The notes under the pieces are model-generated. The model worked only from the letters and a program-made list of their open reading frames with translations, did not search any database and was not told the DNA's origin. Of a stretch of 64,000 nucleotides of DNA, positions 28,298-37,059 are shown in pieces. Source of the DNA: Alcanivorax sp. S6407 (GTDB lineage Bacteria > Pseudomonadota > Gammaproteobacteria > Pseudomonadales > Alcanivoracaceae); the NCBI RefSeq assembly GCF_023016115.1, contig NZ_JALKBH010000004.1, forward strand, positions 62,001-126,000. The letters run 5' to 3'. The first letter of the stretch is position 1, and the number at the start of each line of letters is the position of its first letter. Position numbers and translations under genes: made by a program.

Positions 28298-29197
28298 GTG
28301 AAAAACCTGATCAACCGTCACCGCAGCACCCTGGTGTTGCTGGTGGTATTCGCCAATCTGATCGTGCTGGCCAACCTGGCGGCAGGCGACCCCAAGGACT
28401 GGCAGGAACTGGTATGGCTGGATATTGCCGGTGAAGGCGGGGCAGCCATGCTGTCACTACTGTGGATCGCTCTGATCCTCAACAGTCGGCCCGGTGGCCG
28501 GGTAACGCGCATGCTGGTGGCCGGGCTCAGCGGCATCTTCATGGCCTACTGGCAGGATCTGATGGATGAGTTCATTCGTCTCCCGGAAAGCATCATGTGG
28601 GATCACTGGCTGGAATCCGGTGCCATGCCCCTGGGCATGGTCATGCTGACCATTGGCATCTATCACTGGCATCGTGAGCAACAAGCCATCTCCGCACAGC
28701 TGTTGCGCCGGGAACGGATCTTTCGCGAGCATCGCAGCCTCGACAGCCTGACCCCTCTGGCCGGCGCCCACTACCTGCGCGAACAGTTGCGACTGGAACT
28801 GGGCCACGCCCATCAATCAGTGGCGCTGATCATGCTCGATCTGCACTGTTTTGATCACAGCCGCCGCCTGCTGGGTCCCGCTGACAGCGACCGGTTACTG
28901 AAAGAACTGGGCGAATTGCTGTTATTGAATCTTCGCCAGCAGGATCTGCTGTGTCGCTACGCCGGCGATCGTTTCGCCGTGGTATTGCCCGGCAGCGGCC
29001 AAGGCGAAGCCGAACGCATTGCCAGTGAACTTCAGCAATTGGCACACCACTTTGCCTTCAAGACACGGCGGGGAGAGAGCCACTTCATCAGGGTGCAGAC
29101 CGGTATCGCCATTGCCCATGATGACGACGAAGCGTCGCTGATCGAGCGGGCCAATCTCAATCTGGCCCGTTCATTGTCCTCCTGTCAGGCGGCCTGA
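28298..29197 (+). CDS. membrane GGDEF-domain protein with degenerate active-site motif
   Basis: A 299-residue protein: about four hydrophobic segments in residues 10-125, then a GGDEF-type domain (~residues 140-297) with SVALIMLDLHCFDHSRRLLG and LLCRYAGDRFAVVLPG. The signature is A-G-D-R-F instead of G-G-D/E-E-F, so the catalytic glutamate is replaced by arginine and diguanylate cyclase activity is doubtful. The GTG start has an AGGAGA site. The next gene, an AraC regulator, begins two bases after the stop codon, so the pair is translationally coupled. Confidence 0.82.
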   Translation: MKNLINRHRSTLVLLVVFANLIVLANLAAGDPKDWQELVWLDIAGEGGAAMLSLLWIALILNSRPGGRVTRMLVAGLSGIFMAYWQDLMDEFIRLPESIMWDHWLESGAMPLGMVMLTIGIYHWHREQQAISAQLLRRERIFREHRSLDSLTPLAGAHYLREQLRLELGHAHQSVALIMLDLHCFDHSRRLLGPADSDRLLKELGELLLLNLRQQDLLCRYAGDRFAVVLPGSGQGEAERIASELQQLAHHFAFKTRRGESHFIRVQTGIAIAHDDDEASLIERANLNLARSLSSCQAA

Positions 29198-29199
29198 GG

Positions 29200-30231
29200 A
29201 TGAAAGGCTACCTGCCCGACAGCGCCTTTATTCCGGCGCACCATATGCCGGCCGCGCTGATTGATCTGGTTCAGGACCAGGGCATCGACACCCATCGCCT
29301 GTTCCGCCACACCGGCCTGTTCCCCGACACGCTGATGCGCGGGGAAGCCCGCTTGAGCCCACAGGATTATCTGCAGCTGATTCATAACGCCCGCCAGCTG
29401 TGTCCGGATCCTGAACTGCCGTTTCGTTACGGCCAGCGCCTTTTCCCCGGACACTATGGCGCCATCAGCGCCCTGCTCGGCCAGGCAGGCAACCTGCAGG
29501 AATGCCTGCTCGGCTTTGAAGACTATACGGCCCTGATCAGTCCACTGATCGGCATGCGGATTACCCGCAGCCAGGACTATCTGTGCGTGCAATGGCTGGA
29601 CACCTGCGGCGCCGGCAGCCACTGGCCATTTCTTGTAGAGAGCGCCATGGCAGGACTGACATCCGTGACCCAGTGGCTTAGCGGTCGCTCGCTGCCCTGG
29701 CAATTCCAGTTCAGCTATCGCTGCCCACCCTGGCCAGAGCAGTATCAGGTACACCTTGGCGGCCCGCTGCACTTTGAGAGTTGCATGGATGCCATGCTGC
29801 TGCCACGGGGGCTGGTGGATATCCCCTGGCCGGGAGGGGCGGCCACCGGCTGGAACGTCGCGCGACAGCAATGCCACCAGCAACTGCAACAACTGGGGTT
29901 TTCCCACAGCCTGCGGCAACGGTTGTACCGACATCTGCAAAAACGGGTCACCGCACCGCCTTCCCTCCAGGAGGTGGCAGAGACCCTTGGCACCAGCCCG
30001 GCCACCCTGAAACGACGACTGCGCCAGCATGACTGTCACTACCAGCAGCTACTGGATGAGGTGCGCCTGCATCAGGCAATACTGTGGTTGCAGTTCGATG
30101 GTATGACGCCGGAGCAGGTCTGCCGAAAACTGAATTTTTCCGACAGCACCAACTTCCGGCGGGCGTTCAAACGCTGGAGCGGCCTGACGCCGTCAGCCTG
30201 TCACAAGCTGCTGCAGGCGTTGGGGGAGTAG
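29200..30231 (+). CDS. AraC family transcriptional regulator (OruR/ArgR-like N-terminal domain)
   Basis: A 343-residue regulator. The N-terminal ~200 residues resemble the arabinose-binding-like domain of OruR-type regulators (HMPAALIDLVQDQGIDTHRL and following). The C-terminal AraC DNA-binding domain has two helix-turn-helix motifs: LQEVAETLGTSPATLKRRLR and EQVCRKLNFSDSTNFRRAFKRWSGLTPS. It is coupled to the upstream GGDEF gene and convergent with the flavin monooxygenase operon, a plausible target because similar AraC regulators flank such operons. Confidence 0.88.
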   Translation: MKGYLPDSAFIPAHHMPAALIDLVQDQGIDTHRLFRHTGLFPDTLMRGEARLSPQDYLQLIHNARQLCPDPELPFRYGQRLFPGHYGAISALLGQAGNLQECLLGFEDYTALISPLIGMRITRSQDYLCVQWLDTCGAGSHWPFLVESAMAGLTSVTQWLSGRSLPWQFQFSYRCPPWPEQYQVHLGGPLHFESCMDAMLLPRGLVDIPWPGGAATGWNVARQQCHQQLQQLGFSHSLRQRLYRHLQKRVTAPPSLQEVAETLGTSPATLKRRLRQHDCHYQQLLDEVRLHQAILWLQFDGMTPEQVCRKLNFSDSTNFRRAFKRWSGLTPSACHKLLQALGE

Positions 30232-30417
30232 CTACAAGCTGCAAGCCTCAAGCTACAAGCTTCGCCTGCAGGCAGGCTCCTACGGAAAAGCAGCGGCAAG
30301 CTGCAGGGCTGTCTGCGCGGCTGAAACGGGAAACGTTACCGCCCGATCCAGATCCGCGTTGTAGCTTGTAGCTTGTAGCTTGTAGCTTGCAGCTCGTAGC
30401 TCGTAGCTCGCTCCTGC
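30231..30417. repeat. heptamer composite element, AAGCTAC subfamily (D2)
   Basis: The left arm (30231-30262) has GCTACAAGCTGCAAGCCTCA. The right arm (30358-30414) is a run of GTAGCTT heptamers (GTTGTAGCTTGTAGCTTGTA and onward). The core has GCCTGCAGGCAGGCTCCTAC and GCGCGGCTGAAACG...CCAGATCCGC, homologous to the two cores at 23132-23468. It ends at the monooxygenase stop codon. Confidence 0.82.
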
Positions 30418-30419
30418 TT

Positions 30420-31943
30420 CTATGCCGCGTTCTGCTTTTCCTTGACGCCGTACTGCACATCGTAGTCTGTCAGGGCGAACACACTGAGGCGGTTTTTCAG
30501 TTCTGCCAGTGACCAGGGCCAGGCGGCGAAGTTGCGGCCGTTCTGGTCCAGGTAGTAGCTCTTGCAGCCACCGCTGTTGAACACCGTCCCCTTCAGGTGC
30601 TTCTGCACTTTTTCGTTGTGACGCTGCAGCACGCCAGGGTTGATGGCGAGACGACTGATCCCCTTGGCCTTGATCTTCCTGAGGCCATCGATGATGTAAT
30701 CCAGCTGCGCTTCCGCGAGACCGATAAAGGAATCATAGACCAGCACATTGGGGCCCAACACCAGGAAAGCATTGGGCACATCCTTCATGGTGGCGCCCAG
30801 GTAGGCTTCCGGTGACGTATCTTTCCACAGGTCAGACAACCGCTCGCCATTGGCATTGATCACCTTGCGCCCGATGGGCGGATGGGACACCTCAAAACCG
30901 GTACCCCAGATAATTACGTCCACTTCGTGACGTTCACCGTTGGCCGCGATCACGGTATTGCCATCCACTTCCACCAGACCGTGAGGGATCAGGTTGGCGT
31001 TATCCGCCTGCAGGGCGGGATAGTAATTGTTGGCAAACAGGATACGCTTGCAGCCCAGAGTAAAGTCCGGGGTTACGGCTTTACGCAGGCCCTTGTCTTT
31101 CACCTGAAGGCGCAGCAACTGTTTGGCAGCAGAGCTCACCGGCTTCAGCGCCATCGGGTTACGCAGCCCGAAGTTGATCACGTTCAGGGATTGCGCCACC
31201 GCTTTGCGCCAGGTTTTCTGGATTACCGGCAGCTTGTCGATGACCTGCTTGCTGGTGCCACCCAGATTCATGTCCGGCTTCGGCAACACCCAGGGAGCGG
31301 TGCGCTGGAACACATGCAGCTCTTTTACCTTGGGCTGAATCTGCGGCACGAACTGGATCGCAGAAGCACCGGTACCAATCACCGCGACACGCTTGCCGGT
31401 CAGGTCATAGTCGTGATTCCACTTGGCGGAGTGGAACATTTCACCTTTGAACGTCTCCAGTCCCGGCAGGTTGGGAATCTGGGCTTCAGTGATGGGGCCG
31501 GTAGCAAACACCACGGTACGCGCCAGGGTCTGTGACTTCTTCCCGTTGGCCGTTGTGTCCAGCACCCAGACATGCCGTGACTCATCCCACTCGGCATTAT
31601 CCAGCTCGGTGCCGAACTCGATCAGTTCTTCAATACCAAAGTCCTGGCTGACGCCCTCCAGGTATTCCAGGATTTCCGGCTGGCGAGCAAACAGATGGCT
31701 CCATTTGCTGCTTGGTGCAAACGAAAAGGAATACAGGGACGACGGCACATCACAGCCGCAACCCGGGTAAGTATTCTCTCGCCAGGTTCCGCCGACACGG
31801 TTGGCTTTCTCGATGATCTTGAAATCGTGATAGCCCGCTTTCTTCATCTTGTACGCCGCGCAAATTCCGGAAATACCGGCCCCGACAATAAAGGAGTCGT
31901 AAATGCGGGCCTCGGTGGCCGTTTTCTTTTTAGCTGCTGCCAT
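30420..31943 (-). CDS. flavin-containing monooxygenase, Baeyer-Villiger type (AlmA-like candidate)
   Basis: A 507-residue flavoprotein with FAD Rossmann motif SFIVGAGISGICAAYKM (~residues 16-32), the Baeyer-Villiger-like fingerprint FKGEMFHSAKWNHD (F-x-G-x3-H-x3-W, ~163-176), and an NADPH Rossmann motif VAVIGTGASAIQFVPQ (~184-199). It oxidises a ketone or related substrate with O2 and NADPH. In hydrocarbon-degrading marine bacteria, AlmA-type long-chain alkane monooxygenases belong to the same superfamily, and I cannot separate the two from sequence alone. It is last in an operon with PF10118 and SDR genes. Confidence 0.85.
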   Translation of the reverse strand: MAAAKKKTATEARIYDSFIVGAGISGICAAYKMKKAGYHDFKIIEKANRVGGTWRENTYPGCGCDVPSSLYSFSFAPSSKWSHLFARQPEILEYLEGVSQDFGIEELIEFGTELDNAEWDESRHVWVLDTTANGKKSQTLARTVVFATGPITEAQIPNLPGLETFKGEMFHSAKWNHDYDLTGKRVAVIGTGASAIQFVPQIQPKVKELHVFQRTAPWVLPKPDMNLGGTSKQVIDKLPVIQKTWRKAVAQSLNVINFGLRNPMALKPVSSAAKQLLRLQVKDKGLRKAVTPDFTLGCKRILFANNYYPALQADNANLIPHGLVEVDGNTVIAANGERHEVDVIIWGTGFEVSHPPIGRKVINANGERLSDLWKDTSPEAYLGATMKDVPNAFLVLGPNVLVYDSFIGLAEAQLDYIIDGLRKIKAKGISRLAINPGVLQRHNEKVQKHLKGTVFNSGGCKSYYLDQNGRNFAAWPWSLAELKNRLSVFALTDYDVQYGVKEKQNAA

Positions 31944-32021
31944 GGGGAAAAACCTCTATACGTTTCATACGCCGCTGGGGGACTTTCAGGTCCGCTGAGT
32001 ACTTTCAGGTCCGCTGAAAGC

Positions 32022-32858
32022 TCATTTCACAAACCGGTAGGAGAAGCCGAGGAAGTCGGCATACAGGTTTGGCGATACCCGCTTCATCACCCAGAACAGC
32101 TTGGCGTCCACCTGCGGGGTGGTATAGAGCTCGCCCTTGTCGAGACGGTTCAGGGTCAGTTTGGCCACCGAATCACTGGTGGTCATGGCGTAGTTCATCA
32201 GGGCATGGTCGGCCAACTTCGAATAGCGGTCCGGAATACGGCCATCCTTGATGATGTTGGTGGGCACCAGGGTCGGGCACAGCACGTTGACCTTGATGTT
32301 GTCTTTCTTCAGTTCTGCATACAGCGTTTCTGACAGGGCGCGGACTCCGGCCTTGGTCACGTTGTAGGCACTCATTTCCGGGGCGGCGGTAAAAGACGCC
32401 GCAGAGGCCACATTGATGATGGCGCCACGACCCTGCTTCTTGAAGCCCGGCACAAAGTAATGACAACCGTGGACCACGCCCCACAGGTTCACATCCATTA
32501 CCCATTTCCAGTCTTTCAGACTCAGTTCATCAAACTTGCCACCGATGCCCACACCGGCGTTGTTGATCACCAGGGTGACCGGTTGTCCAAGCAACTCCTC
32601 GGACTGCTTTGCCAGTTTTTCCACCTGGGCCGCCTTGCCCACGTCGCAGGCTACAGCGTAGGCCGTGCCACCGGCTTTTTCGATCAACGCCACGGTTTCT
32701 TCCGCGCTTTCCAGTTTCAGGTCAGCACACACCACCGCGCTGTTGCGACGGGCCAGTTCCAGCGCAAAGCTGCGGCCAATGCCACTACCGGCACCAGTCA
32801 CCACTGCATAACCGTTATAGCTGGGCTTGTTGGAACGAAACTTGAGAATATTCAGCAT
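32022..32858 (-). CDS. short-chain dehydrogenase/reductase
   Basis: A 278-residue classical SDR. Cofactor motif TGAGSGIG (~residues 19-26), NNAG (NAGVG) near 95, catalytic Ser in NVASAASF, and YNVTK (Y-x3-K, ~163). An NAD(P)H-dependent alcohol or keto oxidoreductase is expected. AGGAAA supports ATG 32858; the frame is open to 32900 but this would overlap the previous gene. It lies 19 bp after the PF10118 gene and 78 bp before the monooxygenase gene, so it is the middle gene of the operon. Confidence 0.9.
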   Translation of the reverse strand: MLNILKFRSNKPSYNGYAVVTGAGSGIGRSFALELARRNSAVVCADLKLESAEETVALIEKAGGTAYAVACDVGKAAQVEKLAKQSEELLGQPVTLVINNAGVGIGGKFDELSLKDWKWVMDVNLWGVVHGCHYFVPGFKKQGRGAIINVASAASFTAAPEMSAYNVTKAGVRALSETLYAELKKDNIKVNVLCPTLVPTNIIKDGRIPDRYSKLADHALMNYAMTTSDSVAKLTLNRLDKGELYTTPQVDAKLFWVMKRVSPNLYADFLGFSYRFVK

Positions 32859-32877
32859 CACGATTTCCTGCTCAGTT

Positions 32878-33816
32878 TCAGGCGCGCTTGCCCGGGACAA
32901 ATTCTTTGGTCATGTAAGGGGTCAGCAGCCCGGTTTCCGGGTGCAGCAGCTTTTCCTTGTAGTACTCAAGGTAGGCGCTGGTGTCGTGATCATTGGGATG
33001 AAAGTCACGACGCAGGTAATCCAGGGTGTGTTTGATGGTGCTGCCGAACACGCCTTCTTTCGGGCCGGCGAGCACCGCAAGACTGCGTCTTACGTCTTTC
33101 CAGTAGCTGGGGCGCAACAGGTTGGACGGCTTGCGGAAGACCGGAATCAAGGAACCGCCCAGCGGTACCAGGAAAAAGATGGTGAAGGCCGCCAGCGCAA
33201 ACCCTCGCATGCGCAAGGCATAGTCACCGGACAACTCCTGGAACACATCGTAGGCAATATCCTTGTGCTCGGACTCCTCCAGCATGTGCCACATCCACAG
33301 GGCGCGCTGCTTCTCGTCCTGGGACTCATAGAAGATGTCTTCGTGCTTCATCATGTATTCCGCCAGCACCGCGGTGAAATGCTCGATGCCGGCCATCAGC
33401 GACAGCTGCATGCGGTTGGACAGTTTCTTGAAGCCCAGTTCAAATACCCGGTCCGCCAGGAAGCGGTAGAAGTTCACCGGATAACGGTGCTTTGCCAGCA
33501 CGTCGTTGAACTCGTTATGCATCTTTGAATGGATCGCTTCCTGCCCGATCAGTGCAGTCACCAGACGCTTGAGTTCCGGATCCTTGACGAACTGACGGTG
33601 ATAGCGGGCGGTGTCGATGACCAGATCTTCGCCATAGGTCAGGAAGATGGACAGGGCTTCAAAGTAAGCACTGGCCAGCTCGGTGTTGCGGAAAAAGGTA
33701 TCGTCCAGCTCCTTCGCCTCGAACTTGAAGTCCATGTGGCGAATCGGCACTTCCGGTCTGTCGCCGGCAGCCTGGGCAGTTTTCGGTACATATTGATGAA
33801 TCGTTGCACTACTCAT
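32878..33816 (-). CDS. PF10118-type predicted metal-dependent hydrolase
   Basis: A 312-residue helical protein with di-metal-type motifs IGQEAIHSKMH, IEHFTA and LEESEHKDIAYDV, the same order as in its paralogue at 19410-20336. It is first in the operon PF10118-SDR-monooxygenase. Such trios occur in bacteria using long-chain lipids or hydrocarbons, so a role in modifying a hydrophobic compound is likely. The promoter lies in the 33817-33950 gap, where AT-rich sequence precedes an AGGTGAG ribosome site. Confidence 0.83.
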   Translation of the reverse strand: MSSATIHQYVPKTAQAAGDRPEVPIRHMDFKFEAKELDDTFFRNTELASAYFEALSIFLTYGEDLVIDTARYHRQFVKDPELKRLVTALIGQEAIHSKMHNEFNDVLAKHRYPVNFYRFLADRVFELGFKKLSNRMQLSLMAGIEHFTAVLAEYMMKHEDIFYESQDEKQRALWMWHMLEESEHKDIAYDVFQELSGDYALRMRGFALAAFTIFFLVPLGGSLIPVFRKPSNLLRPSYWKDVRRSLAVLAGPKEGVFGSTIKHTLDYLRRDFHPNDHDTSAYLEYYKEKLLHPETGLLTPYMTKEFVPGKRA

Positions 33817-33948
33817 TGCGGCTCACCTGTCCTCTGAAAGGCACACGATCAGCGGACTTCAGACCATAGTGGACTGCCCGCCAACCATTACATTGACTGA
33901 TGGCAACAATAAAGCAAACGCTCGTTCGGATTCAATTCGGGTTAATGG

Positions 33949-34080
33949 ATGGCTGATGCCCGACGCCGGATGCCTGACGCGACAACCCTCGCAGCCCCGG
34001 CACAGAGGAACCTCTGCACCGGGATCGCGTCGGCAAGGTTTTGTGTTTGGATTTTGGCGCCAGACGGCAGCGTCTGGCCC
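33949..34080. repeat. heptamer composite element, GCCTGAC/GCCGGAT subfamily
   Basis: The left arm (33949-33981) has GATGCCCGACGCCGGATGCC. The right end holds a hairpin GCCAGACG-GCAG-CGTCTGGC (34059-34078), which lies just after the DUF2780 stop codon and could act in its 3' end. The gap is 269 bp, the rest of which is the divergent operon promoter. Confidence 0.55.
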
Positions 34081-34085
34081 CGGCA

Positions 34086-34652
34086 TCATTCTGCCGGTGC
34101 GCTAACGCCCCACAAGCCACTGAGGCTGTCCAGCACGGTGCCGGCCACGCCTTCACCACCGAGAAAGCCGAGGATTTTGGGGGCAAACTGGGCGATCATG
34201 TCCGGGCTCAGGCCCAGCGAGCTGAATACCTTGGTCACCCCTTCCAGGCTGGAGATATTGCCCAGCATGCTGCCAGCCAGGCCGCCACCTTCGCCGCCAC
34301 CGAGCAGGGAATCCAGACCCGGCACCTGGGACAGGATGCCACTGAACTGATCCGCAGAAAGATTGTTCTGGGCCATGGCCAGCAGGGCACCGGCGCCTCC
34401 GGCGGCTTGCTGTTGTGTGACGCCCAGATCCGTGGACAGGCTGTCCACCAGCACCTGCGCTTCACCACTCACTGCCACACTGCTGTCCATGGCCTGGCTG
34501 GCCTGATCCATGGAATCATTGGCTTGCTGTGAGGCAGAATCCACAGCCTCATTGGCAGAGTCGGTCAGTTTCTTGAAATCAAACGCCTGCGCCGGACCAC
34601 TCACCCCCATGGCCAGCACCGAGCCCAACATCACTACCTGCAACTTATTCAT
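34086..34652 (-). CDS. DUF2780 (VcgC/VcgE-like) secreted protein
   Basis: A 188-residue protein with a signal peptide (MNKLQVVMLGSVLAMGVSGPAQA). The mature part has a helical segment rich in Ser/Ala (SANEAVDSASQQANDSMDQA), then the DUF2780 region LSTDLGVTQQQAAGGAGALL and a Gly-rich stretch. The family has no known function. AGGGAG precedes ATG 34652. Confidence 0.78.
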   Translation of the reverse strand: MNKLQVVMLGSVLAMGVSGPAQAFDFKKLTDSANEAVDSASQQANDSMDQASQAMDSSVAVSGEAQVLVDSLSTDLGVTQQQAAGGAGALLAMAQNNLSADQFSGILSQVPGLDSLLGGGEGGGLAGSMLGNISSLEGVTKVFSSLGLSPDMIAQFAPKILGFLGGEGVAGTVLDSLSGLWGVSAPAE

Positions 34653-34711
34653 ACGCACTCCCTGTCGATAAATATAGCTGCTCGAAGAGTAGCAGGAATT
34701 CCGCAATTCGA

Positions 34712-34850
34712 GCTATGAGCTATGAGCTATGAGCTTTTGGCTTTTGGCTTTTGGCTTTTGGCTTTTTAACGTCCTGCCTCAAGCGTCCTGCTTCAGGCGT
34801 TCATTCAAGCGTCCGGCATCCGGCGTCTGGCATCAGGCGCACATTCATTC
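34712..34850. repeat. heptamer arrays of three kinds in series
   Basis: GAGCTAT x3 (34712-34733) runs into GGCTTTT x4-5 (34736-34766), then degenerate GCGTCCT/GCGTCCG/GCGTCTG units (34770-34850). Two or three different heptamers are thus joined in one gap. The last units end next to the TRIC-gene stop codon. Confidence 0.7.
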
Positions 34851-35459
34851 ATCTGGCACGTTGTATTCAAAGCGGGGCAGCTGCCACTCATAACGAATCG
34901 CCAGAAGCCGCAGGGCGAAGCCACTCCCCACCGTAATCGGCACTGCCAACCAGTCTGGCACCATGAAATGCAGTAGCGTCAGATAGAGTACCGCAGCAGC
35001 CAGTGACACCACTGCATACAGTTCTTTCTGGAATACCAGTGGCACCCGGTTGCACAGCATGTCGCGAATCACGCCGCCAAACATGCCGGTAATCAGGCCT
35101 GCCAGTGCCGCAATGGGCGCACCCAACCCCATGCCAAGGGCCACCTTGGCACCGATCACCGTAAACGCCATCAGGCCAAGTGCATCCAGCACCAGAAACA
35201 GATAACGCAGCCGAGACATGAAGGGCGCGATCCAGGTTGTTACCAGTGCCGCCAGGGTGGTCAACAGAAGATATTCGGGATGGGCAATCCAGGTCAGCGG
35301 GTAATGGCCGAGCAGAATATCGCGCACTGATCCACCGCCGAATGCGGTGACCGTGGCGATCATGATCACGCCAAACAGATCCATTTTCAGACGCCCGGCA
35401 GCCAGCGCACCGGTCATGGCTTCGGCAGTGATGCCAATCAAATACAGGGTTAACAGCAT
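34845..35459 (-). CDS. trimeric intracellular cation channel (TRIC) family / UPF0126 membrane protein
   Basis: A 204-residue protein with about seven hydrophobic segments and an internal repeat: GGGSVRDILLG (~residues 40-51) and GGVIRDMLCNRVP (~127-139), the two conserved GxRD motifs of the YicG/TRIC family. Bacterial TRIC proteins are potassium-permeable channels. A GGAGGG ribosome site supports ATG 35459. Confidence 0.88.
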   Translation of the reverse strand: MLLTLYLIGITAEAMTGALAAGRLKMDLFGVIMIATVTAFGGGSVRDILLGHYPLTWIAHPEYLLLTTLAALVTTWIAPFMSRLRYLFLVLDALGLMAFTVIGAKVALGMGLGAPIAALAGLITGMFGGVIRDMLCNRVPLVFQKELYAVVSLAAAVLYLTLLHFMVPDWLAVPITVGSGFALRLLAIRYEWQLPRFEYNVPDE

Positions 35460-35508
35460 GCGCCCTCCGTGGCGGCACAGGGGTCAATAATGAGAAGGCG
35501 GGCGGGCA

Positions 35509-36348
35509 TCAGACCAGCCGGATGCGGTCCTTTTCGATCAGGATCTTGCGGGCCTTGTAGAGCCCGCCAATGGCCTGCTTGAAGGCGTTCTTGCTGCAAC
35601 GGAAGGTATCAAAAATGGCATCCGGCGCGCTCTTGTCGCCCAGCGGCAACTCGCCGCCGGCCTGCTCCAGCGCCGCCAGGATCTGCTCGCTGAGGGCGTC
35701 ACTCTTGGCGGCCCCCGGGGCATTCAGGGACAGGCTCAGTTTGCCGTCTTCGCGCAGTCGCTGCACATAACCGGTCACCCGCTGGCCGTGCTTGAGCGGG
35801 GCACGCAATTCCTTACGGGCGATCATGCCCCAATAGCGGTTGTTGACCACCATCTTCCAGCCCAGATCGGTTTCCCGGGCGGCGATCAGGGCCACTTCAT
35901 CGCCCTGCTGGAATTCGTTGCAGGTGTCCTTCATGAACCGGTCCAGCTTGGCGCTGGCCAACAGGCGCCCTTCCCGGTCTGTCGTGACAATAACCAGCGC
36001 ACGCCCCCCCGGACGCAATGGCCCGGTCTGCTCGGCAAAAGGCAGCAGCAAATCCTTGGGCATACCCCAATCCAGGAACGCGCCCAGCTTGCTGGTGGAC
36101 ACCACTCCCAGGCTGGCCACCTCACCACGCTGCACCTTGGGCGCCTTCACCGACGCCATGGTGCTGCCCTGACCGTCGTTGTAGAGCGTCACCAGCACAC
36201 TGTCACCGGGCTGCAGATCCCCGGCCTCACGGCTGGGCAAAAGCACATCGCCAAGACTGCCGCCATCCAGCAACAGGCCATTACGCACCGCCCGAATCAC
36301 TTCCAGCGAATAACGACGCCCCAGCGTCAAAGAGGAAGAAGCCGTCAT
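35509..36348 (-). CDS. CvfB/YitL-like S1 RNA-binding protein
   Basis: A 279-residue protein with S1-type domains (GLLLDGG...DVLLP, GVVSTSKLGAFLDWGMPKDLLLPFAEQ, RVTGYVQRLREDGKLSLSLN) and a C-terminal winged-helix-like segment (FDTFRCSKNAFKQAIGGLYKARKILI). This is the CvfB domain order. CvfB influences virulence gene expression in Staphylococcus; in gammaproteobacteria the role is not known, but RNA binding is expected. Confidence 0.86.
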   Translation of the reverse strand: MTASSSLTLGRRYSLEVIRAVRNGLLLDGGSLGDVLLPSREAGDLQPGDSVLVTLYNDGQGSTMASVKAPKVQRGEVASLGVVSTSKLGAFLDWGMPKDLLLPFAEQTGPLRPGGRALVIVTTDREGRLLASAKLDRFMKDTCNEFQQGDEVALIAARETDLGWKMVVNNRYWGMIARKELRAPLKHGQRVTGYVQRLREDGKLSLSLNAPGAAKSDALSEQILAALEQAGGELPLGDKSAPDAIFDTFRCSKNAFKQAIGGLYKARKILIEKDRIRLV

Positions 36349-36472
36349 ATCAATGCCTGTTTACCGGATAATGATGACCAGGTTTTATCCCGGCCAGATT
36401 CGCGCTCGAGACTGTCAGCATACTCAGCCATTCTTTCTCGTGTTGCGTGTTGCGTGATGCATGCAGCGGCTC

Positions 36473-37009
36473 TTACCACATCAGATCATCAGGAATCGGG
36501 AAGTCCTTGTAGGGATCGTCCTCGTCCACTTCCTGACTGCCGCGTTCGTTGAGCAACAGAATCGCCTGTTCATCACGCTGACGGATCTTCTCGGCGACCA
36601 CCATGGGCACCAGCTCGAAGCTGTCATCCAGTGCCACGATGGCAATCTGGCCGCGCTCCAGCTGTTGCTGCTGTTTGGCGGTCACCCAGGCCTTCTTGAT
36701 CTTCTTGTCCTGCACAAACTGATAGGCCACATCACCCTGGCTACGCTCGATACGGCTCTGCTCGATCATCTGCTTGATCTGGGCGGCGATTTCCTTCTTC
36801 TCACGCTCCGCCTTGCGGGCCGCTTCGCGCTCGCGATCTGCCTGCGCCTGCTCTTCGCGCTGGCGACGGGCCCGCTCGGCAGGATCTTCCAGTTCGATCT
36901 CGCCACGCTTGGCCTTGTTCACGTCTTCACGCTTCTGCTGCTTGGCCTTGCGCGCCTTTTTCTTGTCGGCCAGGCCGGCCTTCATCAATTGTTCCTGCAG
37001 GGAGCTCAT
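36473..37009 (-). CDS. DUF2058 (YaiL-like) nucleic-acid-associated protein
   Basis: A 178-residue protein with a long, highly charged coiled coil (MSSLQEQLMKAGLADKKKAR to about residue 85) followed by a small C-terminal domain (AYQFVQDKKIKKAWVT, IAIVALDDSFELVP). It matches DUF2058, with members annotated as nucleoprotein/polynucleotide-associated. Cytosolic. Function not established. Confidence 0.85.
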   Translation of the reverse strand: MSSLQEQLMKAGLADKKKARKAKQQKREDVNKAKRGEIELEDPAERARRQREEQAQADREREAARKAEREKKEIAAQIKQMIEQSRIERSQGDVAYQFVQDKKIKKAWVTAKQQQQLERGQIAIVALDDSFELVPMVVAEKIRQRDEQAILLLNERGSQEVDEDDPYKDFPIPDDLMW

Positions 37010-37059
37010 GGTGATCTCTCGCTCAGTGGTTAACCCGGAAAACCGGTTCCAATACTGTT

